Positions 21,638 to 33,665 of a stretch of 64,000 bases of DNA are shown in pieces. The stretch covers positions 33,640,534-33,704,533 of the forward strand of contig JAVIAB010000092.1 in the NCBI GenBank assembly GCA_032433765.1, written 5' to 3'. Numbering within the stretch: position 1 is the first letter of the stretch; every line of letters starts with the position of its first letter. The notes under the pieces are model-generated. The model saw only the letters and a list, made by a program, of their open reading frames with translations. It was not told the DNA's origin and made no database searches. The position numbers and the translations under genes were made by a program. The DNA comes from Megaustenia siamemsis (Eukaryota > Mollusca > Gastropoda > Stylommatophora > Ariophantidae).

Positions 21638-21865
21638 GAAAATTAGTTAAAATAATTTCAACAATTTGCATAATTTTAGAATATTAGTTAAAATAATGTC
21701 TACAATTGCAGTATTTTTAGAATGTTAGTTAAAATAATTTCTACAATTGCAGTATTTTTAGAATGTTAGTTAAAATAATTTCTACAATTGCAGTATTTTT
21801 AGAATGTTAGTTAAAATAATGTCTACAATTGCAGCATTTTTAGAATGTTAGTTAAAGTTATCTCA
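21638..21865. repeat. 41 bp tandem repeat
   Basis: About five and a half units containing TTAGTTAAAATAATTTCTAC and AATTGCAGTATTTTTAGAAT. The outer units are diverged. It is non-coding. Confidence 0.9.
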
Positions 21866-21949
21866 ATAAATGGAAGCATTTTAAAATTTCAAATAGAAGA
21901 ATAATTTCTACAATTTTGCGTTGTGGGGAGAGAAAAGGGGTTGGGGGGG

Positions 21950-22110
21950 GAAGATGTAGATGTAAGACATCGGCCTCTGGACAAGTAGGTCCCTGGTTCG
22001 ATTCCACAGGAGGTCACTTGTGCATTCTGCGGCCATTAAAGAATCCTTGGTACTTGGGAATCGAAAAAAGTAGGCCAATAATGGTCGCTGCCCGGGCTAA
22101 ACTAATAAGA
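21950..22110 (+). mobile_element. Possible tRNA-derived SINE fragment
   Basis: GACATCGGCCTCTGGACAAG followed by CCCTGGTTCGATTCCAC looks like the 3' half of a tRNA with box B. A body with GCATTCTGCGGCCATTAAAG follows. I found no second copy in the window to confirm it. Confidence 0.35.
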
Positions 22111-22339
22111 AAAATCTACCCAATAAAAATATATGTGTACCTCTGAAGCTGGAGAATATCTGCCTGTATGGCGGTGGACACCTGAGCACACGGCTGCCAG
22201 TGGGTAAAATGGGAAAAAGTGATATTGATGGAGAATTCAGTTTCCCGGAATCTCGCAAGAGATACAAAGCTGGCGAACGCAAAGCAAAAAACAAACAACA
22301 AAGACAAATGTCCACAAATGCTAACTGTTTAGATGCTGG

Positions 22340-23415
22340 GTGTAGAATTTCAATAATTAGAGTCTTTTTACAAATTTTAGGTAAATTATGTCTATAACTG
22401 TAGTAATTGGTTATTTTTTCTATTGTGACGTTGACAGGGACATACCTGTTTTTTTTTTCTAATGTGACTTTGACAGAGACATGCCTTTTTTCACTTTTTA
22501 ACTGCTAAGGGTTGTTTTAAATTTTCTAGTTGAACTCAAGACATACATTATTATGGTTCGCTTTCAATGATAATTTATTTTTGTATTTAATCACACACAC
22601 ATGAGGTCACGGGTCACTTGGGAAAGAAAAGTCTCCGAAAGCTCCATTTGAAAACGTGTAACCCGAACTGTGTTAGTCTATGAACGTGACAGATCATCTT
22701 AATCCACCTTTACATTTTACCTATTGATCAATAATTTCACTTTACTTTCCCTGATAAAGATTCATCTGTTTTTTTTCCCCCCAATTCTGCTTTCATTCTT
22801 GTTCACTGATAACTCTTCAACTAGATGTCGTGTCTGTCTATGTCTTGAATATTTCATTATATTTATTTTATTTTATCTCTGACTGTTTTCTTATTTAATC
22901 TTGCTAAATTTCAAACACAAAATAGTTGCATATATTATATCTTCTTCCCACGTGATATGTGAATGTCTACATTACAAGATAATTGTTTCCGTCTCCCACC
23001 TGTTCAGTGTTAATGTCCGTACACCAAAGTGACCGGCATTAAGTAGACGCATGTCTTACAGAAGACTTTCCGATCACAAAACTTGTGTAACGTTCGGGAG
23101 TTTATTTACAGCGATCACAGACATGAAGATCGAATGCTCATTCCTATCGGAGACGACAACAGAATGAGAATTCCGAATTCAAACTGAGCACGTAAAACAA
23201 CATATAACAGGTGGATACTGATAAAACATTACCAGTCTTCTGCCGGTCGGGTTAGTATAAAAAAATGACAGTAATATAAACCTCCACAATCTTTCACAAT
23301 AATCAGTCATTTTTTGGGTAATTTACACTGAGGTTCTCATAGATGCTACGGAGTTTAAACTCTATGGTGAGATAAGCTTACGTTATTAGGAAAGAGACAA
23401 TAATTCCACAGGGCG
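22340..23415. other. No gene recognised
   Basis: AT-rich sequence. The short poly-T tracts at 22450 and 22772 are unremarkable. Confidence 0.5.
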
Positions 23416-23419
23416 ATCA

Positions 23420-23663
23420 TCATCATCATCAAGTACCGGGCCTGCTGGCGTAGGTGATCATGTCTTTCCACAACTTTCGATCTCGGCAGCTATTTATCAT
23501 TTCTGTTGTAGACATTCTGCCAAGCCATTCTCTTAAGCTGAATGTTATTTTTTCTCTTTGCTTCCCTTATCTCTTCGTCCCTCAATTTTTCCAGTTGTTT
23601 CAATATATTCCAGTTCCAGTTGTTCTCTTCTCATTACATGGCCAAAAAATGATGATTGTTTCT
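23420..23663 (-). mobile_element. LINE family A, short 3' fragment
   Basis: Begins with ATCATCATCATC and AAGTACCGGGCCTGCTGGCG, the reverse complement of the family A end. It continues back through the EGRRDRGKQREK-like region to the FFGHVMR-like word. It is 5'-truncated at about 23663. Confidence 0.85.
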
Positions 23664-23789
23664 TCACATGGCGATATTCAAGTATAATGATGATGGTTGT
23701 GAAGCAAATACAGAGATAAGTAAAACTTTAGCAAAATGTAAACTTTTGGACAATGGTTATCATTTTTTTTTTTTTGGGGGGGGGGGGGG

Positions 23790-24405
23790 GAGGTCTTTTA
23801 CAACGCATCAGACGTCTTTTGTTATTATTTGTATACATCACAAATTGACTTGATCAAGTTGAATCTTCAGTGCTACATCAGACATCTTGTGTTGTCTTCT
23901 CACTACTGACACATATTCGCCATCACATTCTCCACCTGGTTGCTCTTTACATTAAACTGTTTCTAAATCTGTTGTTTATTAATATGTCATTTATTTAGTT
24001 AACGAACAGTTTCTCAGGGGCATTTTCATGTCCAAAGGCGTCTAGAGTAATGTTTAAACCATTTGTTGCCTATGACCATATTATGCCCCAGTGCCCATTC
24101 TATCAGTCTGTCTCCTCTCATTTCTTTCCCCAAAAGTCACCGATTATGTTTTCTGCTTCCGTCATCATCTACATTTGCATGTAAGTCTTGCCTTATTGCA
24201 GTTGTTTTGTACGATTTGTTTTGAACCATAGCTTTATTGTGTTCTTTATAAAATGTATCTATCACTTACTAATGTATTGTATGCTTTTGGCCCATATATA
24301 CACATATAGTGTTAATATCTAGTGGCCTGCCTTTTCATTTAACTATACCAAATCTTGTCTAAAACCCTGTCACCGAGCTTGCTCCTTGTGTAAATAGATT
24401 TGTCC
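23790..24405 (-). mobile_element. LINE endonuclease-domain remnant
   Basis: The minus-strand translation, with frame changes, gives a CVYMGQKHT and DTFYKEHNKAM region and then GKEMRGDRLIEWALGHNMVI followed by KWFKHYSRRLWT. This order (YAPT-like segment, F-x-x-L, then N-x-x-G-x-R-L-x-x-F and a TN-x-x-F/RR-x-T-W-like segment) is the middle and end of the AP-endonuclease domain of RTE-like LINEs. The catalytic DFN region is not readable. It lies next to a G15 tract (23776-23790). Confidence 0.6.
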
Positions 24406-24794
24406 ACACTCTGATTTCGTACTTTCTCCCTCCATAATCAGTTATTTAATTTTACAAAATATTTGTCTCCCGCTCTGGCATATTTTCTTGCACAGTTTTA
24501 ATATGCTTATTTTTAAAATCCTTATTCCCTCATGATTTAATCACATTTTCCGTCTATAAAATTATGTTCTCACGTTCTAAGTTTCTTTAAGCTTATGAAT
24601 TTTTAAATCTTTTTTTCTATTTGCATTTACTGGAAAACGATTGGGTATTACCTGAAGCGCATGATGTTTCCCACCACCGGAGGACATGACCCCCAGGGGT
24701 ACCAACATTAACGTCGTTCACAGAATAAAAGCTTTGTTGAAAATTATTTGTTATGTTAGGATCGATAATCAAACAAGAAGGTATTTGAAGGTCA

Positions 24795-25135
24795 AATATT
24801 GTTTTACAGAAGAATGTTAAGAATACCATGGACAACTGACTTAGCAATGACAAATTCCTGAAGAAAACTATGAAAACCTTTAAACTCTGACGATAAGACA
24901 TTTCACAATTTTGAGTCTGCGATGAGAATGCGAAAAACTAAAAAAAACACGTCGTTACAACAGTAAAGAGTGAGGGAAAAAAGAGAAAGAAAGAGAACGA
25001 GCGAAGCTACTAGACAGTTCAACAAAAGTTGGCGTGGACAGAAACTGGGAAATTGATAAGAAGCAGTGGTGGATGTGATAAACCACGAATCATGATAGCG
25101 AACTTCTTCAAGAGTAACATCTGATAATGATAATG
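24795..25135 (+). mobile_element. Very degenerate LINE family A-like remnant
   Basis: TTTTACAGAAGAATGTTAAG plus ATACCATGGACAACTGAC corresponds to the FYRRMLRIPWT motif. Later GACAGAAACTGGGAAATTGA and ATCTGATAATGATAATGACG match the W-x-x-I region and the end of the element. Everything between is scrambled by mutations. Confidence 0.5.
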
Positions 25136-25139
25136 ACGT

Positions 25140-25608
25140 TACAGTGTGTAAACGTCAATAGATCACATAATCACGTTGATTCCCCGACTTCCACACCCAG
25201 AAAGTCTCATAGGTTTTCGGACAGATACGAAGAGCACACAAACGTCGACATATTTGCTGCTACTTTCTTATAATTAGCGTCATTTTCGCGTTCCGTGGTT
25301 CTGGGATGTTTACTTTGAAACAAGTTCGAATAAAGCCGAGTAGTTACTGCTCACAACCGCTAGGGTATGGGGAAGATCATTTCGTTCCCGCCACAAGTTT
25401 CTATTTGCCTGCTGGAGCTCACGTGACTCCAACACTCTCGGCAGCCACAATCTCACAAACATTCATGCTGGTCCTTATAAACCCAGGATTGGGCTTTGCT
25501 TTCTCATACATAATACATGTCTTCAATCTCTGATCGAGCTTCTTACTGAGTCACCAACTCCCGTACCAGACGTCCTAGACTTAGTTAATCGTGTTAATAT
25601 TTAATCCA

Positions 25609-25610
<2 letters not shown>
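25140..25610. other. No gene recognised
   Basis: A 75-codon plus-strand frame at 25306-25533 has no recognised domain, and neighbouring exons are not evident. Confidence 0.45.
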
Positions 25611-25611
<1 letters not shown>

Positions 25612-25653
<42 letters not shown>

Positions 25654-25695
25654 GAGAGAGAGAGAGAGAGCTAGATTGAGAGAGAGAGAGAAAAG
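25612..25695. repeat. (TA)n followed by (GA)n
   Basis: About 19 TA units, then two GA runs separated by CTAGATT. Confidence 0.95.
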
Positions 25696-25699
25696 AAGG

Positions 25700-26130
25700 T
25701 CACGAGAGGTGTCCAAAGCTAAGGGAATTCACACTGGAGATAAATAATTGTTTTTTTTGTTTGTTATGTATTGCAGCAAATCAGTCGATTTCTTTCCTCT
25801 TTATCTGGTTCTAATTTTTTTAAGTGTCAAACAAGTGCATATCTACGTTGTCAGATATAACCGAATAGACAAAAACAAAATGTTATGAGAAAGATATCTT
25901 CATTTAGAAAATAAGTGGAAATGTCCTTATTATGCTGCACAATGTAGAAATAAAACTTATAATGGATATCAGGCACGGAAAGTTAAAATATTCACATGGG
26001 GCCTTGATAGATTGTAAAACAATCTGAATTTGTTAGTAGTTTTGTAATACATTAGCGTTTTATAATAGAAGCTGTTTTACCGAGCTGCTTCTCTCGTGAC
26101 TGAATCTGCCAATTTTGGATATATAGGTCG
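25700..26130. other. No gene recognised
   Basis: AT-rich sequence without visible features. Confidence 0.5.
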
Positions 26131-26525
26131 ACCGCAGCATGAACAAGATGCTTTTGTGATACCTGAACTCATCTCTTGTCGTCTGCGCCTTTTATCTTTG
26201 TGATTTTAATATCATATCTTCCTCGAATGTTGTTGTGTGGTTACTTTTTTTTTTTAATTTCGTTCTCCATGTGTTACGATCTGACGCCAGATCTGTTTCC
26301 AGTTCTTTCACTTATAGCTAGTTCTGCCAAGAAAGCCTTGCAAATATCAATATATCTCAGCACTTGTTTGTCGTCTGAACTCTTTCCGTTCCTTAGTTCT
26401 CCATACAATAATTGTTTGGGAATACATTGATTATAAACACTCTTTATAACTAAAGTTTCTCTACCTTTGTGTTCTGCAGCGAAGTCCAGAATGTGATGAA
26501 ACCATTGGTACTGCCTTTGCAATGT
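26130..26525 (-). mobile_element. LINE C-terminal fragment (unplaced family)
   Basis: An 82-codon minus-strand frame (26274-26522) includes IPKQLLYGELRNGKSSDDKQ and RYIDICKAFL. This matches the C-terminal block common to many LINE proteins (IPK-LLYGEL-x-x-G-x-R-x-x-G-x-x-x-x-R-YKD). The sequence upstream to about 26130 may be its 3' UTR. Confidence 0.65.
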
Positions 26526-26529
26526 GTCT

Positions 26530-27055
26530 TTGTTGAGTAAACAATCAATGCCAGAAAATAAACGTAACCTACAGACTTTGTTCTCATCATGAATGTGTAT
26601 GTTTTCACTATATCAACCACTTAATACAATAATTCTAAATTGTCTTTCTATTGGACTCATATATTGAAACTTTCTATTTGTTCTGTCGTTGTTATTAGGT
26701 TTGTTTATTAATTATCATTGTAATTTATTTTTATTTATTAATTTTATTAATTTATTTTTTTGGGGTGGGGTTAAATTAAATATTTAAAAAAATGAATTAA
26801 ACGTTATATTTTTTTCCAAGTGAAAGGGAGGTTGATAATTCATATTTTGTATTACAAATTAAAGTAATGAATGTTCTTTCCCAGCTGCTTTAATACTATT
26901 CTGGTTTTGTGTTTCACTTCGCGTCCATAACATATGTTGTCTATGACATAATGATAGTCATCCAGGGTAGCGCAGCTTGTGAATTTATAAAACAATGAAC
27001 ATTATAAAATGTAGAAATTAATAAAAAAAAATGAAATGGGCGATCTATAACAATG
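26530..27055. other. No gene recognised
   Basis: AT-rich. I see nothing beyond T/A-rich runs. Confidence 0.5.
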
Positions 27056-27875
27056 CTTAAATAGACTTAACTACACATGCTGACAATACAACATGAAAAC
27101 ACCAATAAGACAGTAAGTAAAAAGTGTAAAGAGCCCCCGTCACGTCAAGTGGCTTAAAGGGAATATGGTGTTAGTGACCATGCATTTTACAGACCTTCAG
27201 CACTTGATTTTTGGGGTAATGAGGTCGGTATTACGCCTGTGCTGTTTTACTTTCCCAGAAAAAATCCGGTACCCATTTCAGGCTGGGTGAATCCGGAAGA
27301 CGTCGGTTGGGATCGAACCCTACCTCTTGTCCTTTGTAGTCCAGTTAACTAACCACTGAGCTATTGCAACTCCCATAATAAGACAGTGATTACTAACATA
27401 TCAGACTATAAAACAAAACAACAACATAACAATAGACGACAGACAATTACAACAGATGAAGGAATTTAAATACCAGGCAAGTCTTGTGACGTTTGGCAAC
27501 AGATGAGCAGCAGAAATACTCAAGATGCAACATGGCTTGTCATATCTTTAGACTAGACAGCAGTAACCATTACCGTCCAACAAGGATATAATACTGAAGA
27601 CAAACTAGCACTATACATCACAATCTTTATGTTACCTGGACGATACATCACAATCTTTATGTTACCTGGACGCTAGACTCAAGAACTATAAGAAGAATAA
27701 CCACTACCGGAATGAAATGTATTATACTCATGACGAAACGGCTGAGATATAAGATCAGAAGCGAAGGATTAAAAAAAAAAACTACGAATAAATCCCGCTA
27801 TATTAATGTATAAATGAACAACAGATAAAATGTTTTGGACTCATGATAAGACAAAAAATATAACAATACAACACA
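27056..27875 (+). mobile_element. LINE family B remnant, interrupted by SINE-1
   Basis: Left part 27056-27114 and right part 27377-27875. The right part gives ACHIFRLDSSNHYRPT, LDSRTIRRITTTGMKCI and MTKRLRYKIRSEGL, the same region as family B at 51.4 kb. A 30 bp stretch (GATACATCACAATCTTTATG...) is tandemly doubled at 27613-27672. Confidence 0.65.
27115..27376 (-). mobile_element. SINE-1, full length, TSD AATAAGACAGT
   Basis: Minus-strand SINE-1. It reads from the CCCCCGTCACGTCAAGTGGC end back to box B (GGGATCGAACCC) and box A (CTAACCACTGAGCTATTG). The 11 bp duplication AATAAGACAGT is at 27104-27114 and 27377-27387. It sits inside LINE B. Confidence 0.95.
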
Positions 27876-27879
27876 ACCT

Positions 27880-29639
27880 TTAGTAAACACTACGAGAGCA
27901 CATGACCGAAAGACCGACCACAAACAAGATGAGCTGATAAAATATTAAAAACATCACGCGCTTCAACATAACAGCAGGGGAGAATAAAATATAGTATGCT
28001 AAAAGTCAAATGAGGAAGAAAATAAGAAGAAAATGACGAAGAAGATAATACATAAAAAAAGAAGAAAACTGACAACCGCTTTGAATCTTCAGCAGATACT
28101 GTCATATTTGAACATAAATACTTGCGTATTACGCGAAGAAATATGAAATCAAATTCGAAGATTCATGTTTCAGTATTGCATAAAGAAAGACTCCCAGTTA
28201 TAAAGTAAAGGGTTATTTCACAATATTTGTACACATTTAAGGATATTCTCAGGTCTCAATGGTTAACTTGAGTGTACAAAGTAAATGTCGACATTAAACT
28301 CCAGTAGTTTATTTCAGCACAGTTCGATAAAATATGCTTTCCTTTTCAAACGGTGGAATTCATTCCAGGAAAACTCTTTACAGCGCCTGAATTAGTTCTA
28401 GAGCCAGGCAGCTTCATTCACATTCAAAACACTTTACTCCACCCCCGAATTCATAGAAATAAAAGTAACACTAACAAAACCAGGCGGACACATATTTGCT
28501 TCTCATCCCTGCAGTCGACATATCTGAAAGTATACTTCTCCCTCGCCTGCCCTTCCTCAAAGCCTTCTAACCAGCTCCCGAGTTAAGTTTTCTCGAAACG
28601 GGCACATGAACAGAGCCACCATTATTCTCTGATCAGACTCGCCTTTCCGCTGTGAAGTTATTAGCATCTGCACACGTAGAGTTGACACAGTGGCCTAATA
28701 GCACAGGGAAAAAGGGAAATATTCATCGCCAACTTCACTAAAGGAATTCTCCAGAGCAATTCTATGAGAAATACGATAAGAAAGCAAGCCATTTCAAAGC
28801 TAACTCAATTGCAATGCTGTCAGTATTTTTTCATTGGTCGGCGCTTTACTATTTTCTTTGACGTTTAAAAAAACAGACTATCTGGTTGCTTTTACACAAA
28901 CTGGAAACATGGTAATCACTGAAGACAACGTGAAGATGGGTGAAAGAGTTGAAGTTGGTTTAGGAGACAGGGAACAAATTAGACACCAGGAATAACTGGA
29001 AGAAACAAGGGAGTTGAAACGGAGCAAAGGAGAGAAGAATAAGTGCAAGTTGAAAATGCGAGAAAAAATAGAATTTTAGACAAAAGAAGAAATAGTAGAA
29101 GATGATGTTGAGAGTGAAACTAGAATATGGCTATAGAAGAAAGTGTTACAGTTGAAATTGGGAGAAAGTGTATTAATTTATGAAGTGAGAAATATGATAA
29201 TGGGTGGAGAACAAAGTGGAGACAAGATGAGGCCGCACTGCAGATCTGAAAAGCTTCGATTTTACGCACTGCTTTCTTGTTATCATAGTTGATGGTCATG
29301 TTTATTTAATTACAAAAAGAGAACAAAGAAATTGTGGAACTTGGTCATTGGGCCTTTACGATAATTACAGGAATGTTGCTTCACTGACGACGATATGGTG
29401 CCAACGCTTTGACACAAGCTTTTAACTATTAGAATATGGACCTAAAGGACCTCGGCTTTCTTAATTACCCGGATTCTGCTGGAGATGTTGGAGCTTGTCA
29501 ATTCAAGACTTCCCGTCATAGATTTTTAAAAATCAATAATATACTGTGAGCACGACGGTTATTCTCCGCTCGTTAGTCAAGCTGTTTTTACTCAGATTAT
29601 TAATTTATCCGGGAACTCAACTAGTAAGCAAAGTGAGGT
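27880..29639. other. No gene recognised
   Basis: 1.8 kb without recognised repeats or coding motifs. Short open frames at 27890-28105 (minus) and 28353-28586 (plus) lack family features. Confidence 0.45.
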
Positions 29640-29801
29640 CTTGATCAGCTGAAAGCCACCGACTCTTCCGAGATGACTGCAGTTGTCACTCCCCACACAC
29701 ACATTACAAGAACATAGGGTGAGGTCTGTAACAGGAAGGACGAAGAAAACCAATGCACCGGCAGCTAAACCAGTTATTAAAAAAAAGAACATGGCTCCAT
29801 T
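29640..29801. repeat. Direct repeat, left copy (~160 bp) flanking LINE D
   Basis: Shares TTGATCAG, CCACCGACTCT, CGAGATGACTGCA and TGTCACTCCCCACACACACA, then CCAATGCACCGGCA and ATGGCTCCATT with 31113-31272. I count roughly 8-10 differences over the length. It ends exactly where the LINE 3' tail begins. Confidence 0.9.
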
Positions 29802-31112
29802 CTTCTTTTTTCTTCTTCTACCTTTCAGCTCCCTGTGGAGCATGGGTCTTGACAAACACTTTCCAGGTAGTTCTGTTTCTTGCCATTCTTTTAAGATCAT
29901 TCCATGTCTTCCTCATCATCTTCATCTCTGCTTCTATCTGTCTTCTCCAAGAATTCCTTGATCTTCCCTCTTTGTCTTTTCCACAGGGGATTCCAAAAAG
30001 GGCCTGTTGTGTAATACTCTAAGTTGGCTTCCATAGGGTGTCCTATCCAGCGCCATCGTCTTCGCTGTATCTCTTTATCCACTGGTATTTGACTGGTACA
30101 TTTCCATAATTCTATGTTAGTGATTTTGTCCTGCCATTTCCATCCTTTTATTCTGCGTAAGCATCCATTAATGAAAGTCTGTATCTTCGTGATTGTCAAG
30201 TTTGTTGTTCTCCATGTTTCACAGCCATATAATAGGACCGACTTAACATTTGAGTTGAAAATTTTAATTTTTGTATTTAACCTAATTTCTTTGGATTTCC
30301 ATATGTTTCCCAGAGCAATGAAAACACCTCTTGCTTTTGATATCCTTATTTTCGTATCATTGTCTGTTCTTCCCTCTTTATCTACATTACTGCTCAGATA
30401 TATGTAAGATTGTACGTCTAGTAGAGGTATTTCTCCTAGTTTTATTTGGTTATTGCCAACTGTATTAATTCTCAAATGTTGGTGTTATCTTTATTAATCT
30501 TCAGTCCTAGCTGCTGTGATCTCTCATCAAGTATGCTCATTTTATTCTGCATCTGTTGATGGCTGTGTGATAGGAGAGCTATGTCATCAGCAAAGTCTAA
30601 ATCATCAAGTTATTTGGTCAGTGAGCACTGGATTCCATTTCTGTTGTTTTGAGTTATTTTCATAATCCAATCTATGGCCAGTAGAAAGAGAAATGGAGAC
30701 AGAAGGCATCCCTGCTTTACCCCTGTTCTTATTTCAAATGCTTCGGTAAACTGTCCTTCATGCACCACACTACATTTGGTTCCTTCATACATTGTTTTTA
30801 TCAGGCTAATAAACTTTATGGGGATTCCGTAATGACTCAGCAACTTTCAAAGCATTCTTCTGTCTAAACTATCAAATGCCTTTTCGTAATCTATGAATCC
30901 AATATAAAGTGGGGATTTTAGTTCTAAACTTTGTTCAACTATTATACGTAGCGTAGTTATTTGATCAGCACATGATCTGTTCTTCCTAAAACCTGCTTGT
31001 TCATCTCTCAAATGTTTCTCTATGGCCTCTTTTAGTCTCTCCAGAATGATTCTGCTTAATATTTTTCCTGACACTGATAGTAGAATAATTCCCCTATAAT
31101 TTGTGCACTCCT
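29802..31112 (-). mobile_element. LINE family D, 5'-truncated, between 160 bp direct repeats
   Basis: Minus-strand RT pseudogene. NYRGIILLSVSGKILSRII and LRDEQAGFRKNRSCADQITT come first, then YIGFIDYEKAFDSLDRRML (motif A) and, after a stop that replaces a Trp codon, LLSHYGIPIKFISLIKTMYE. TGVKQGCLLSPFLFLLAID (motif B) is next, followed by DFADDIALLS (catalytic motif C, FADD at 30584-30595). A frameshift follows, then KSVLLYGCETWRTTNLTITK and RRRWRWIGHPMEAN near the C-terminus. The 3' end is an A/GAA-rich tail at 29802-29825. The flanking 160 bp direct repeats look like a very long target-site duplication. Confidence 0.85.
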
Positions 31113-31272
31113 CTTGATCAGATGAGAGCCACCGACTCTGCCGAGATGACTGCAATTGTCACTCCCCACACACACATTACAAGAACATAGGGTCAGGCCT
31201 GTAACAGGAAGGACGAAGAAAACCAATGCACCGGCATCTAAACCAGTTATATAAAAGAAACATGGCTCCATT
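31113..31272. repeat. Direct repeat, right copy (~160 bp) flanking LINE D
   Basis: Partner of 29640-29801, starting CTTGATCAGATGAGAGCC and ending CATGGCTCCATT. The LINE 5' truncation point abuts it. Both copies carry the same minus-strand frame (SCNVCVGSDNCSHLGRVGG), but I see no sign that this is a gene. Confidence 0.9.
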
Positions 31273-31345
31273 AGTCAGAGAATAAACAAGATGAAAAAAA
31301 AAAACGTTGCTCCATTCGTCAGAGAATAAACAAGATGAAAAAAAA
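31263..31345. repeat. ~45 bp tandem duplication
   Basis: TTGCTCCATT-(A/C)-GTCAGAGAATAAACAAGATG-(A)n occurs twice in tandem, partly overlapping the end of the 160 bp repeat. Confidence 0.85.
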
Positions 31346-31349
31346 AAAC

Positions 31350-32940
31350 AAAGACAAAAAAAGTAGTGCTAGCGAAGTGAATGAGGAAAATGAGATGATG
31401 TTCACCCAGATAGGACATACCCTAGTGCTAGTAATGTCTGCTTATCTATGGCAAATTCACCGACAGTTGTGACGAACATAGATCCAAAATCGCCATGCTT
31501 AGTTTGTTTGTATCTTTGCGTCCCTGGTCGCCTTGCATATCGTCTTGACATCTCGCTCCATTGCTTATGGATATTTAATGTTCTCACGGGCTAGAAATAT
31601 TAGCTTGGCTTCCATTGATTCACAATTAATACTAGGGCCCTGACAATGCTGCGGCTCATCAATGTAACGTGGTTTCCTTCCACGGGGACATACAAATTTT
31701 ATTACAAGCTTCTGGAGTTTGTCCCCTTTTTTTTAAATTCGCGGGGGATATTAAACTTCAGTTTCAAGAATCGTGCGATTAACAAAGTTAGAGAGCCGTA
31801 CAGGTAGCCCTATCTGTTGCTACAGATAGCCAAAATGACAAATCCTCGTTGTGACGTACAGTGAAAGTGACAATATATTTAATGTGACAGGTTGTTGAAA
31901 TGATGAACTTTTTATATAGAAAATTCCGAGAGAACGAAGGTAACCATGTCAGATTTTGAACGCAAGAAGTGTAGCATAAAAAATGGCTAGGACAATGATT
32001 GTAAAAAACAATGAAAAAGAAAGACAATGAGATCAATATAAAAGTGCCAGTTAAGCATGTTTTAGCAATTGAGATTTCTGTTGCGTCAAGGAAGCATTTC
32101 ACCACACTTGTTTCCAGCTACATCCTGTTTGTTGCCATAAGCTCGTCATTATCGTTTCGGCGCACTGCTATTTTTAAACAATTTATTAACGCAATTCTTG
32201 CTTCCGTCATCCTCACCCTTTTAATCTCGGAACATTGCACAACAAAAAGATAAATGTAAAGATTAAAAACAGAACTGGTCTCTGACAACCTGTGGGGGTT
32301 TAATTGACCGGTGTTCGTAAAGCAAATTGACAGTGTTCCTCACAGTCACTCCCTTTCTGTTATAAATACAATCCGGTATTATTGACCAATAAGTTATGGA
32401 GGGTACAAGGAGCAATTATAACTGATACTGCAAGGCTGACGTATATGAATTTTTATCCAAGACACTATCAATATTTTCTGATCAATCACAAACAGGGATA
32501 ATTCTATTGACCATACCACGCAATCGTAGCGGCAACGTTCTTTTCCTTTATGGTCTATGCCACCTCTCCCTTTTTCCAGGGCACAGCCATCACCTCCTAA
32601 AATGGGTAGAAAGGCGAGGCGTTATATCGTCTACACTCATTACTGCTCTAAAGACGAAACAAATGGAGGAGAGGAAAAGGGTTGCTACCTAACATTATCT
32701 TTTTCTGTTCCAAACTGCAGAAGGTCCAACACGATATAGTTATTTATAGCCGTATCTATATCCATTAATCAGTCGTATACTTAAATATATATGATACAAA
32801 TATATGAGGTTACTTCAAAACACTCAGATATATTAATACCAAGTGAAAAAGGAACAGAACCAGAGCCTATGTTAAATGACGTTCGTTTCGCAATATCACT
32901 AGGACAATCACAAGGAAGTGCTGATATCACAAAATAAATC
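31350..32940. other. No gene recognised
   Basis: 1.6 kb with only short frames (for example 31788-32105 minus and 32011-32253 plus) that lack recognised domains. Confidence 0.45.
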
Positions 32941-32953
32941 GAAGCACAAAACC

Positions 32954-33071
32954 TGATCTAAAAATGGCGAAAAGAAACGGTGGCCAGCATTTACGCAGAT
33001 GTTGATTATAATCATAAAAAAAATATCTGCGTAAATGGTGGCCACCATTTTTTTCCGTCATTTTTTAGATC
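32954..33071. repeat. Imperfect inverted repeat, ~47 bp arms
   Basis: Left arm 32954-33000 (GATCTAAAAATGGCGAAAAG to CAGCATTTACGCAGAT) pairs with right arm 33024-33071 around a 23 bp loop. Weaker pairing continues outward for another 12-20 bp. It could be a small MITE, or a hairpin made by an inverted duplication. Confidence 0.85.
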
Positions 33072-33184
33072 AATGTTTAGTTTTCATGCTTAGGTTTCTT
33101 TGTTTAATCTTAATAGATTGTGTTCTATACCTAATGAAGGCTCTTGCCGAAACGTCTGAGTTTGTCATGTCTTTTTATTAGTTT

Positions 33185-33447
33185 GGGAGCCGCGATAGCT
33201 CAGTGGTTAGTGAACTGGACTACAAAGGACAAGAGGTAGGGTTCGATCCAAACCGACAGCTTCCAGGTTGACCCAGCCTTTAATAGGTATCGAATTTTTT
33301 TTTGGGAAAGTAAAGCGGCACGGGCATAATACCGACCACATTACCCCAAAAATCATGCGCGAAGGTCTGTAAAATTTATGGTCACTAACACCATATTCCC
33401 CATACGCCACTTGGCGTGACGGGGGCACTTTACTTTTTTTTTTTTAC
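33185..33447 (+). mobile_element. SINE-1, full length, TSD TTTTATTAGTTT
   Basis: Intact box A and box B (GGTTCGATCC), the core, and the CGCCACTTGGCG palindrome. A perfect 12 bp duplication, TTTTATTAGTTT, lies at 33173-33184 and 33448-33459. Among the best preserved copies here. Confidence 0.97.
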
Positions 33448-33527
33448 TTTTATTAGTTTATAAACCGCTATATGTTTATTTTACATGTTCTCTGCCGTTC
33501 TACTTGCGACCCGAGATAGAATTTAAT

Positions 33528-33531
<4 letters not shown>

Positions 33532-33582
<51 letters not shown>
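33532..33582. repeat. (TA)n microsatellite
   Basis: About 25 TA units directly upstream of a LINE fragment. Confidence 0.95.
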
Positions 33583-33586
<4 letters not shown>

Positions 33587-33587
33587 T

Positions 33588-33662
33588 GTGCTTAGAATTA
33601 TATCTTCTCAACATTCCTGTATGGTGCAGAAACATGGACATTAGACCAGAAAACAGACGGTT
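33588..33662 (+). mobile_element. LINE family C micro-fragment
   Basis: TTATATCTTCTCAACATTCC followed by TATGGTGCAGAAAC and ATGGACATTAGACCAG encodes a YIFSTFLYGAETWTLDQKT-like segment, as in the copy at 40.03 kb. Both ends are lost. Confidence 0.65.
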
Positions 33663-33665
33663 GTG

